Shown in pieces: positions 1-5,902 of a DNA stretch of 8,389 nt (positions are counted from its first letter, which is position 1; each line of letters starts with the position of its first letter). The translations under genes and the position numbers were made by a program. This stretch comes from DATLBY01 sp035526665 (GTDB taxonomy: Bacteria; Acidobacteriota; Terriglobia; Bryobacterales; Bryobacteraceae): NCBI GenBank assembly GCA_035526665.1, contig DATLBY010000270.1, positions 1-8,389 on the forward strand, in the 5' to 3' direction. Below the pieces are notes generated by a model, which had not been told where the DNA came from, made no database searches, and was given only the letters and a program-made list of their open reading frames with translations.

Positions 1-2
1 AG

Positions 3-1433
3 CAGCAGGGCCTCTCCAGGTTTGCCAATCCGCGCAATGCAGCGGCCGGTTCCCTGCGCGTGCTGGAGCCGGCGATTACAGCGGGCCGGCCTCTGGAGTT
101 CTACACCTATCTCCTGTTGGGCGGCGATGGTCTTCCGCTGCTTAGCAGCCATTGGCAATCACTCGAAGCGCTCGCAAAGCTCGGCTTCAAGGTGAATCGA
201 AACCGTGCCCTCTGCCGGGATGTGGACGAGCTTCTCACTTTCTGCAGCCAATGGGAGAGTAAACGCGACGCGTTGGGCTATGAAATCGACGGCGTAGTGG
301 CAAAGGTCGACTCGCTCGATCAGCAGCAGGTCCTCGGATGGACTGCCAAGGCGCCCCGTTGGGCGATTGCGTTTAAGTATCCGGCGAGGCAGGAGGAAAC
401 GCTGGTGGAAGGCATCGGCATCCAGGTTGGCCGCACCGGCGCGCTCACGCCTGTCGCGCACCTGCGGCCCGTCAGCGTGGGCGGCGTCACCGTCACGCGC
501 GCCACCTTGCACAATGAAGACGAGATCGACCGCCTTGGGGTTCAAATCGGCGACTCCGTCGTGATTGAGCGCAGCGGCGACGTTATTCCCAAGGTTGTGC
601 GTGTCGCCAAACAGGGCGCGGACCGGCGCGCTTTTAAGATGCCCGCGCGGTGTCCCGTCTGCGCCGGCGATATCGTGCGGGAAGCCGGAGAGTCCGCCAG
701 CCGCTGCATCAACACGAACTGCCCGGCCCGGCTGAAGGAATCGGTGCGGCATTTCGCGGCCCGGCCCGTCATGAACATCGACGGAGTGGGCGAATCGCTG
801 GTCGACCAGTTGGTCGAGCGCGGCCTGGTGAAGAGCGTGGCGGACCTGTACAGCCTCACCGAGGAGCAGCTGATGGATCTCGACCGCCTGGGCAAAAAGT
901 CTGCGGCGCGCATTCTGCACAATATTGATGCTTCCCGCAGCCAGCCGCTGCCGCGCGTGCTGAACGGACTGGGAATTCCCTTTGTGGGGGAGAGAACCGC
1001 GGCGATCCTGGCGGAGACGTTTGGCAGCCTGGACGAGATCGCGCGGGCCGATATGGAAACGCTGCAAAGCGCGGAAGAGGTGGGGCCGAAGGTGGCGCAC
1101 AGTATCCGCCGCTTTTTCGACGAGCCGCACAATCGCGAACTGGTGGAGCGGCTGCGGGCCGCGCAATTACAGTTTACGCATGAAATACGAAAGCGCGAGA
1201 CCGGCGGGCTGGCCGGACTGACGTTTGTCCTCACCGGCTCTCTGCCCGAGTGGAGCCGGGAGGAGGCAAAGGAGAAGATTGTGGCGGCCGGAGGCAAGGT
1301 GAGCGGCTCGGTGAGCAAGAAGACCAGCTACGTAGTAGCCGGCGCGGATGCGGGCTCCAAGCTGGACAAAGCGGCATCGCTGCATGTGCCCGTGATCGAT
1401 GAGGCGAAGCTCAGAGAGTTGCTGGGCGCATGA
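3..1433 (+). CDS. ligA: NAD-dependent DNA ligase LigA (5'-truncated by window edge)
   Basis: This enzyme seals nicks in DNA using NAD+, during replication and repair in the cytoplasm. The reading frame is open from base 3, and the first visible residues match the LigA motif FANPRNAAAGSLR, so the gene begins upstream of the window; the GTG at 60 is internal. Visible parts in order: the end of the nucleotidyltransferase domain, with GYEIDGVVAKVD (about 277-312) and PRWAIAFKYPA (about 355-387); the OB fold with VGRTGALTPVA and RSGDVIPKV (to about 600); a four-cysteine zinc finger with Cys codons at 651, 660, 705 and 720; helix-hairpin-helix repeats (about 770-1120); and a C-terminal BRCT domain (about 1200-1430) ending in a full-length tail. 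The adenylated lysine (KxDG) is outside the window. No frameshift or missing key residue is seen. The stop overlaps the next start as ATGA. Identification is firm from domain order and motifs. Confidence 0.97.
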   Translation, partial: QQGLSRFANPRNAAAGSLRVLEPAITAGRPLEFYTYLLLGGDGLPLLSSHWQSLEALAKLGFKVNRNRALCRDVDELLTFCSQWESKRDALGYEIDGVVAKVDSLDQQQVLGWTAKAPRWAIAFKYPARQEETLVEGIGIQVGRTGALTPVAHLRPVSVGGVTVTRATLHNEDEIDRLGVQIGDSVVIERSGDVIPKVVRVAKQGADRRAFKMPARCPVCAGDIVREAGESASRCINTNCPARLKESVRHFAARPVMNIDGVGESLVDQLVERGLVKSVADLYSLTEEQLMDLDRLGKKSAARILHNIDASRSQPLPRVLNGLGIPFVGERTAAILAETFGSLDEIARADMETLQSAEEVGPKVAHSIRRFFDEPHNRELVERLRAAQLQFTHEIRKRETGGLAGLTFVLTGSLPEWSREEAKEKIVAAGGKVSGSVSKKTSYVVAGADAGSKLDKAASLHVPVIDEAKLRELLGA

Positions 1434-2038
1434 AGAAACTCTTCGCCACGCTGGTGTCGCTCGGACCCGGCGGACTTTTCGTGATGGCCATTCTGGATGG
1501 GGCCGGGCTCCCGATTCCGGGCGGCGTGGATGCGGTGCTGGTGCTGCTCTCCGACAAGCTGCCGCAGTCCGTCGCGAGCCTGGTGCTCTGCGCCATTGCC
1601 GGCTCCACTCTGGGGAATCTGTTCCTATTTTGGCTGGCGCGCAAAGGCGGTGAGACGTACCTGGAGAAGCATACGCTATCACCGGCGGGCGCGAGGTTTC
1701 GTCTGTGGTTCCAGCACTACGGTCTGCTTACTGTCTTCATCGCCGCGCTGGTTCCGCTGCCGGTCATGCCGATGAAGATTTTCGTCGTCTGCTCCGGCGC
1801 GCTCGGCTCGAATCTGTGGGGATTTGCGGGCACGTTTGTCCTGGCGCGCGTGATCCGCTACTCCGCTCTCGGCTACCTGGGCTACAAGATGGGCGACAAT
1901 GCGTTATCTTATTTGCGGCTGCACGTGTGGGATCTAGTTGTGCTGGCGGCCACCCTGCTGGTGTTTCTTGTGCTGCTGGTGAAGTTTACTGACTTCCTTA
2001 AGGCCCGTGCAGCGAAAACTCAAGATGATGCAGGGTAA
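1430..2038 (+). CDS. DedA/VTT-family (YqaA-like) inner-membrane protein
   Basis: This 202-residue polytopic membrane protein has the DedA/SNARE-associated (VTT) pattern. It begins with a re-entrant-type segment, GAGLPIPGGVDAVL (about 25-37). A hydrophobic stretch at 48-70 follows, then FIAALVPLPVMPMKIFVVCSGAL (about 103-125). Next come a helix with ARVIRYSALGYLGYKMG (139-155) and a last helix at 166-186. The family includes undecaprenyl-phosphate and lipid scramblases/flippases; the substrate here cannot be read. It differs from classical DedA: Asp23 stands where many members carry Glu, and the usual arginine before the second proline-rich loop is missing, so a YqaA-like side branch is likely. 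The ATG lies inside the ligA stop (ATGA), implying translational coupling. The last 40 or so bases before the tail belong to a direct repeat found again at the end of tonB, so the C-terminal tail may have been remodelled. Family assignment is fairly sure; function is not. Confidence 0.85.
   Translation: MKKLFATLVSLGPGGLFVMAILDGAGLPIPGGVDAVLVLLSDKLPQSVASLVLCAIAGSTLGNLFLFWLARKGGETYLEKHTLSPAGARFRLWFQHYGLLTVFIAALVPLPVMPMKIFVVCSGALGSNLWGFAGTFVLARVIRYSALGYLGYKMGDNALSYLRLHVWDLVVLAATLLVFLVLLVKFTDFLKARAAKTQDDAG
1979..2018 (+). repeat. Left copy of 40-base imperfect direct repeat
   Basis: Bases 1979-2018 (gtgaagtttactga ... cgtgcagcgaaaa) match 2942-2980 at 33 of 40 alignment columns. There are six mismatches, all C/T transitions, and one single-base gap, and the last 13 bases are identical. 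This copy lies in the 3' end of the DedA-family gene. Read on the opposite strand it spells FSLHGP followed by TAA, nearly the same as the FSLHEP-stop end of the TonB protein. Similarity stops abruptly on both sides. Confidence 0.75.
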
Positions 2039-2470
2039 TATGCTAAACCGAGACGAGGGAACTGGCATTCCAGGTTGCAAGTGAATGAGAGGTGCCGATG
2101 AACATTCTTACTTCAAGTTGCATCTGGCGCTTTGGCATGTATTGTAGTCTACTCGGCGCCTTTCGTGGCTGCGATTTAGCGGGCTGCTGCTGCGTCGGCC
2201 TGATCAGGATCACCTTGATGCAGCGGTTTAGAGCATGCTAGAACGTGTTCTCAGGTTTTCACACAACTTGTTTTGCGGTATTGCTTGGGGACGTTCTTAA
2301 GTGGCGGAGTTGGTGCGGTAGCTGATTTTGGCGGAGGAGTTATTGCAGGTCCGGTTGTCGACCCAAAACACCATAAAGAGCATTTCACTAGGAAGTTATA
2401 CGACTGGATTGCCCAGCTTAGTCACGACTCCTCTCGATAGATTCTTCAGCGATATTCAAGCAGGTTACCG
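2039..2470. other. Low-G+C intergenic stretch, mostly non-coding or decayed
   Basis: No convincing intact gene lies here. The base composition is clearly poorer in G+C than the neighbours (25 of 60 bases G/C at 2341-2400, against 38 of 60 at 1801-1860). A GAGAGG ribosome-binding-like site at 2087-2092 precedes an ATG at 2098 that opens a 47-residue, cysteine-rich frame ending at 2241; its composition does not look like a protein. In another frame, 2102-2176 encodes a hydrophobic run that then meets stops at 2177, 2201 and 2216; the same frame reopens at 2219. No rho-independent terminator is apparent after the DedA-family gene; the only hairpin seen is a 4-base CTGG/CCAG stem near 2062. Confidence 0.5.
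2219..2440 (+). pseudogene. Possible remnant of a small coding region
   Basis: This is an open frame of 73 codons between stops at 2216 and 2438, with no ATG; the only starts are weak, for example TTG at 2273. The translation looks protein-like rather than random: a Gly-rich hydrophobic stretch (LSGGVGAVADFGGGVIAGP) is followed by a polar, charged tail (DPKHHKEHFTRKLYDW). The same frame upstream (2102-2176) also encodes a hydrophobic segment but is broken by three stops, so the whole may be a decayed small membrane protein gene. I do not recognise a family. It could also be chance, and confidence is low. Confidence 0.25.
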
Positions 2471-2755
2471 GTGAATATTCGATACGGTATTGCAGCATCA
2501 TCACTCGTTCTCGCTCTAGCCTTGCAGTGTTATATGATCGCGCTTTTTCGCCGGATGATCGACGAAGCAAATCGACGGCTCTCTAAGGGAATGCAGGTGC
2601 CGGAATGGGGTATCAGCCTTTGGCGGGGCCGCGTGATCAAGTGCCATCGAGAGATGTATCCGAGTAGTCCTTTGCGCCGGCGGATGTATTGGGCCTGGAT
2701 ATGCGAAATGGTAGCGTTCTTTCTAGCAATTGGGTTGATCGTAAAATTTACTTGA
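2471..2755 (+). CDS. Hypothetical small two-helix membrane protein
   Basis: This 94-residue protein of unknown function starts at GTG; the nearest upstream in-frame stop is at 2438 and no better start lies between. It has two hydrophobic segments, residues 6-27 and about 72-92. They are joined by a basic, amphipathic loop containing VPEWGISLWRGRVIKCHREM and a YPSSPLRRRM motif. The loop carries many Arg/Lys residues and is expected to face the cytoplasm, giving a hairpin with both ends outside. No strong ribosome-binding site precedes it. It sits alone inside the low-G+C islet; the 3' end (2701-2760) has only 21 of 60 G/C bases, unlike the core genes around it, suggesting transferred DNA. The alternation of hydrophobic and charged segments argues for a real gene, but no function can be assigned. 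Confidence 0.55.
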   Translation: MNIRYGIAASSLVLALALQCYMIALFRRMIDEANRRLSKGMQVPEWGISLWRGRVIKCHREMYPSSPLRRRMYWAWICEMVAFFLAIGLIVKFT

Positions 2756-2941
2756 ATAAGCCTGCTTGCACTTGAACTGTACGCCTACAGGAGCGGAGCC
2801 TTCCAGCGTAATGGTGGTATTTATCTCGCTACGAATGCGCATGACTTTGGGCTTGGTGACGCCCCTTGGGCATCCCGCCGCACCGGGACTTCCAGTTCCC
2901 CACCGCTCGTCCGGCTGCTTCCCTTTTCAAAACTAAGTCCT
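2756..2941. other. Intergenic stretch within the islet, no gene called
   Basis: G+C rises back towards the core value here (35 of 60 bases at 2881-2940). A 41-codon frame on the + strand (ATG 2811, stop 2934) has no ribosome-binding site and a composition unlike a protein. On the - strand a frame with ATG at 2842 and stop at 2723 contains INTTITLEGSAPVGV, which faintly recalls Ig-like domain repeats, but it is short and runs antisense to the 94-residue gene. I call neither. The right copy of the direct repeat begins at 2942. Confidence 0.4.
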
Positions 2942-2980
2942 GTGAAGCTTACTGATCTCTCAAGGCTCGTGCAGCGAAAA
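2942..2980 (+). repeat. Right copy of 40-base imperfect direct repeat
   Basis: This is the partner of 1979-2018 in the same orientation. It covers the last codons and stop (2960-2962) of tonB, plus 18 bases beyond that stop. The two copies flank about 920 bases of atypical sequence. Confidence 0.75.
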
Positions 2981-3697
2981 ATACACACGGATCGGCGCGA
3001 TCACCTCGACCGGTTTCCCGTTCAGCATGGTGGGGCGATAGACCCACTGGCGTACCGCTTCGAGTGCGGCTCGAACCAGCAGAGGATGTCCCGACAACAC
3101 CTGCAGTTGCTGGATCGTGCCGTCCTGTGCGATCACGCCGATCAATTGAACCAGGCCGGAGACGCGGGCCTGCCGGGCCAGCGGCGGATAGAGCGGCATT
3201 ACGCGCTTGATGATTTGGGCCTCCATCACATCGCCGCCGACCGGAATCCGCGTGGGAGCCGCGGGCACAACCTTCGCCTCCGGCGGCGGAGCTCCTACAG
3301 ACAGATCGAGAGCTCTCGCCACGCCTGTGGGATCGCCGATGGCGGCGCTGCTTTTGCCCGTGTCGGCGCCATATTCGATGGCAGGCGCGCTCCCTAAATC
3401 GTCGATTCTCGCGATCGCTGTGGGAATCCGGGCAGGCTCCCGAAAGATCCGGGAGGACGCATTTCGCGGAGCCATCGCATCCGCGCGGCCGGAAGTTCGC
3501 TCCGCCGGCACGATCTCAACCGCTCGCATGGTTGGCGGAAGCGGGCGAATCAGGTCCTTCAGCGCACCGGCCGGCAGCATCTCCACGTGGGTGAGCGAAA
3601 GTAGAATTGCCGCGCCCCCCACCGCGCTCTGCAAGGTGAGGGATGCCGCAAAGGTCCACCGCTTCGAATGTTGTAGGCACAGAGTCTGCTCGAACAT
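2960..3697 (-). CDS. TonB-family energy-transducing protein
   Basis: TonB proteins couple the proton gradient, through ExbB/ExbD in the inner membrane, to outer-membrane receptors. This one has 245 residues from the ATG at 3697. It has a short cytoplasmic N-terminus (MFEQTLCLQHSKRW), one membrane anchor (about 14-35), a Pro/Ala-rich periplasmic linker (about 50-150), and a C-terminal TonB domain (about 168-241). That domain shows the family landmarks LYPPLARQARVSG, DGTIQQLQVLSGHP and WVYRPTMLNGKPVE. The frame also extends to a TTG at 3739 with a GGAAGG site upstream, but MFEQ is a start I associate with relatives of this protein, so 3697 is preferred with some doubt. No ExbB, ExbD or receptor gene is in the window, so the partner is unknown; many bacteria carry several such orphan paralogues. 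The gene is divergent from the enolase-type gene, with 49 bases between starts. Confidence 0.87.
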   Translation of the reverse strand: MFEQTLCLQHSKRWTFAASLTLQSAVGGAAILLSLTHVEMLPAGALKDLIRPLPPTMRAVEIVPAERTSGRADAMAPRNASSRIFREPARIPTAIARIDDLGSAPAIEYGADTGKSSAAIGDPTGVARALDLSVGAPPPEAKVVPAAPTRIPVGGDVMEAQIIKRVMPLYPPLARQARVSGLVQLIGVIAQDGTIQQLQVLSGHPLLVRAALEAVRQWVYRPTMLNGKPVEVIAPIRVYFSLHEP

Positions 3698-3714
3698 GCC
3701 GGGTTGGACACCGC

Positions 3715-3730
3715 AACCGGCCCACCGGTT
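3715..3730. promoter_or_regulatory. Inverted repeat, candidate operator in divergent promoter region
   Basis: AACCGG-CCCA-CCGGTT is a perfect 6-base inverted repeat with a 4-base spacer. It ends four bases before the TACAAT box and lies midway between the two divergent start codons. Its position suits a regulator controlling both genes, but no regulator gene is nearby and the motif is short. Confidence 0.3.
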
Positions 3731-3734
3731 CCCA

Positions 3735-3740
3735 TACAAT
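3735..3740 (+). promoter_or_regulatory. Candidate -10 box for a leaderless transcript
   Basis: TACAAT at 3735-3740 ends six bases before the GTG start at 3747, so transcription would begin at or next to the start codon. No Shine-Dalgarno sequence precedes that GTG. A good -35 at 17 bases is absent; TTGGAC at 3704 is too far upstream. On the other strand the same bases give TATTGT/TAAATA, which could serve tonB, so the two promoters may overlap. Confidence 0.4.
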
Positions 3741-3746
3741 ATTTAC

Positions 3747-5183
3747 GTGCCTTCCACAACCAATTCCCTTTCCCGCCGCGGTTTTCTGGGCGCTGCTGCA
3801 TTTGCCCCCATGCTGGGCTTCGGCGCCACGAAACCCACCGACATCACTATAGAGAACATCAGCTATGGCTATGAGGACTTCATCTACCGCACGCCGATTA
3901 AATTTGGCGGCAACGTGGTCGATCGGGTCACGCTCATCAACGTGAACTGCACGCTGAAAAACGGCGCGGGGAAAGTTGCCAAGGGCTTCGGCTCCATGCC
4001 GCTGGGCAACGTGTGGGCCTTCCCATCCAAGACCATGAGCTATGATCGGACGCTCGCCGCCATGAAGGCGCTGGCGGATCGCATCTCAAAAATCACGGGC
4101 GCATACAAAGAGACCGGCCATCCCATCGATATCAATGTCGCGCTGGAGCCCGAGTACGTGAAAGCGGCCGCCGCCGTTTCCAAAGAGTTAAAGCTGGACG
4201 CTCCCATTCCCAAACTTTGTACCCTGGTGACTGCCAGTCCCTTCGATGCCGCCATTCACGATGCGTTCGGCAAGCTGAACAATCGCAGCTCGTTTCAGAC
4301 CTACGGACCGGATCTGATGCGCCACGATCTCGGCCACTACCTGGGCCCGCAGTATAAAGGCGAGTATCTGGATCGCTATGTGCTGAAGGCGCCCAAGGCC
4401 TCCATGCCGCTGTATCATCTGGTGGGCGCCGTTGATCCCGTGACCGCCAAAGACATTCAAAAGCGCGTCGGCGACGGACTGCCCGAGACTTTGCCCGAGT
4501 GGATCAACTTCAACGGCCTGACTAACCTCAAGATCAAACTGAACGGCGAGGATTTGAAGTGGGATATCGATCGCGTCGTCCACGTGGACGCGGCCACCGC
4601 GGAGACGCAGAAAAAGCGCGGGGTCGATAAATGGGTCTACTCGCTCGATTTCAACGAGAAATGCCCCAATGTGGCCTACCTGCTGGAGTTCATCAAGCGC
4701 CTGAAGGAGAAGTCGCCGCACGGCTTCGCGCGGATCCAGTACATTGAGCAGCCCACCAAGCGGGACCTGGACAAGGACCGTCAGAATGTCATGCACGAAG
4801 CTGCCAAGCTGCGGCCCATTGTGATCGACGAATCCTTGACCGGCCTGGATGCGCTGATGCTTTGCCGGGAGATGGGCTACACGGGGGCGGCGCTGAAGGC
4901 GTGCAAAGGCCAGAGCCAGGCTATGCTGATGGCCGCCGCCGCGCAGAAGAACAAGATGTTTCTGTGCGTGCAGGACCTGACGTGCCCGGGCGCCTCGTTG
5001 ATCCATTCCGCCGGCATCGCCGCACATGTGCCGGGCGTCGCCGCCATCGAGGCGAACTCACGCCAGTACGTTCCTGTTGCGAACAAAAACTGGGACAAGA
5101 AATTTCCCGGAATCTTTGTCATCAAGGATGGGCAGATGAAGACCGGCATACTGACAGGCAACGGTCTCGGCGCCGTCGCTTAG
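3747..5183 (+). CDS. Tat-exported enolase-superfamily (mandelate racemase/muconate lactonizing-type) protein
   Basis: This is a 478-residue member of the enolase superfamily, which abstracts a proton next to a carboxylate with Mg2+ help (racemases, cycloisomerases, sugar-acid dehydratases). The N-terminus carries a twin-arginine signal, SRRGFLG (residues 9-15), with a hydrophobic stretch to about 26, predicting folded export to the periplasm. An N-terminal capping domain spans about 30-190. The barrel follows: KIK (262-264) at the expected general-base position, then likely metal ligands Asp301 (SLDFNE), Glu334 (YIEQP) and Asp361 (VIDES). A further Lys pair, K384 and K387 (LKACKGQS), sits near the other side of the site. 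It is longer than most cytosolic relatives because of the signal and extra N-terminal segments. GTG 3747 is chosen because it places the Tat motif at residue 9; the frame runs open to 3207 only because it is antisense to tonB. It converges on the ABC ATPase with 18 bases between stops. The substrate cannot be inferred. Confidence 0.85.
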   Translation: MPSTTNSLSRRGFLGAAAFAPMLGFGATKPTDITIENISYGYEDFIYRTPIKFGGNVVDRVTLINVNCTLKNGAGKVAKGFGSMPLGNVWAFPSKTMSYDRTLAAMKALADRISKITGAYKETGHPIDINVALEPEYVKAAAAVSKELKLDAPIPKLCTLVTASPFDAAIHDAFGKLNNRSSFQTYGPDLMRHDLGHYLGPQYKGEYLDRYVLKAPKASMPLYHLVGAVDPVTAKDIQKRVGDGLPETLPEWINFNGLTNLKIKLNGEDLKWDIDRVVHVDAATAETQKKRGVDKWVYSLDFNEKCPNVAYLLEFIKRLKEKSPHGFARIQYIEQPTKRDLDKDRQNVMHEAAKLRPIVIDESLTGLDALMLCREMGYTGAALKACKGQSQAMLMAAAAQKNKMFLCVQDLTCPGASLIHSAGIAAHVPGVAAIEANSRQYVPVANKNWDKKFPGIFVIKDGQMKTGILTGNGLGAVA

Positions 5184-5201
5184 ATTCCATTCCCGCAGGG
5201 G

Positions 5202-5900
5202 TCAGTCGATAATACAGCCGTCGCGCATGTGTGCCGTTCGATGCCCAAAGGCGGCGGCTTCCGGATTGTGGGTGATCATCAGAATCGTCTGCCCGATGCG
5301 TTCGTTCAGATCGCGCAACAGCTTGAGAACGATATTCGAATTCTCGGTATCCAGGTTTCCCGTCGGCTCATCCGCCAGCAGAATCGCCGGATGATTCACG
5401 ATCGCGCGCGCAATCGCGACTCGCTGCTGCTCGCCCCCGGATAGCGCCCTTGGTTTGTGGTGCAGCCGGTGGGCAATTCCCAAAAGCTTCAGCGATTCTT
5501 GAAATTCGTTTTCAAACTGCAGCTCTTTGCCGGCGATATTGCGCGCGATCGCAATGTTGTCGCTGGCGCTCAACGTCGGCAGCAGATTGTACTTCTGAAA
5601 AACGAATCCGATCTCCTGCTTGCGAAGATTGGTCCGGTCTCCCTCCGACATACCTCGCAGATCCCGTCCGCGGATGTGAACAGTCCCCGATGTCGGCGGT
5701 GTCAGTCCGCCCAGGATGTTGAAGAGCGTTGATTTACCCGAGCCCGAATGGCCGACGATCGAGAGAAACTCACCCTTCTGGACATCCAGGTTGACACCGC
5801 GAAGGGCATGGACATCCACTTCGCCGGCGTGATAGGTCTTCCGCAGATCGCGGATCGAAATCATCGGCTCACTCATACCGGAACCATGCGGCTCACTCAT
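5202..5900 (-). CDS. ABC transporter ATP-binding protein (MacB/LolD type)
   Basis: This cytoplasmic ATPase powers the adjacent FtsX-type permease. From the ATG at 5900 it has 232 residues. It shows Walker A GHSGSGKST (50-58), the Q-loop glutamine in FVFQKYNLLP (Q102), the signature LSGGEQQRVA (from 153), Walker B ILLADEP (173-179) and the switch histidine in MITHNP (H211). The sequence TYHAGEVDVHALRGV just before the core is typical of the MacB/LolD subfamily. Start choice: in-frame ATGs exist at 5921, 5900 and 5876. The one at 5900 overlaps the permease stop by 8 bases and has GAGG nine bases upstream, so it is preferred. The one at 5876 lies in a 24-base duplicate of the same start context (MSEPHGSG-MSEP), and both may be used. 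No membrane-fusion protein gene accompanies the pair in the window. The family is certain; the cargo is unknown. Confidence 0.93.
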   Translation of the reverse strand: MSEPHGSGMSEPMISIRDLRKTYHAGEVDVHALRGVNLDVQKGEFLSIVGHSGSGKSTLFNILGGLTPPTSGTVHIRGRDLRGMSEGDRTNLRKQEIGFVFQKYNLLPTLSASDNIAIARNIAGKELQFENEFQESLKLLGIAHRLHHKPRALSGGEQQRVAIARAIVNHPAILLADEPTGNLDTENSNIVLKLLRDLNERIGQTILMITHNPEAAAFGHRTAHMRDGCIID

Positions 5901-5902
5901 AC
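5865..5902 (-). repeat. 24-base-period duplication of stop/start context
   Basis: The 14 bases at 5865-5878 recur exactly at 5889-5902, a period of 24 bases (eight codons). On the coding strand each copy reads GTATGAGTGAGCCG. Each therefore offers a TGA in the permease frame (after Tyr-Glu) and an ATG-Ser-Glu-Pro start in the ATPase frame. Confidence 0.8.

Noticed and set aside
159..1318. Long antisense frames under ligA
   Set aside because: These are typical shadow frames of a G+C-rich gene; the sense strand carries unambiguous LigA motifs throughout.
2098..2241. 47-codon frame with a good GAGAGG site five bases before its ATG
   Set aside because: The product has seven cysteines in an implausible sequence, and the region shows no coding periodicity; the ribosome-binding match is probably chance.
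2723..2842. 39-residue frame on the - strand containing INTTITLEGSAPVGV, faintly like an Ig-like domain repeat
   Set aside because: It is too short, has no ribosome-binding site, overlaps the 94-residue gene antisense, and the resemblance rests on about a dozen residues.
2942..3397. 151-residue + strand frame across the tonB 3' half
   Set aside because: It is a shadow of tonB. Its first residues resemble the DedA tail only because of the shared 40-base repeat.
3207..3746. Upstream extension of the enolase-type gene that would make a 658-residue protein
   Set aside because: The extension is exactly antisense to tonB, has no homology-like features, and would bury the Tat signal in the middle of the protein. 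The GTG at 3747 puts the signal at the N-terminus.
5184..5201. Possible bidirectional terminator between the convergent enolase-type and ATPase genes
   Set aside because: Only an 18-base gap with a CCC-GCA-GGG mini-hairpin and no T-run is present; too weak to call.
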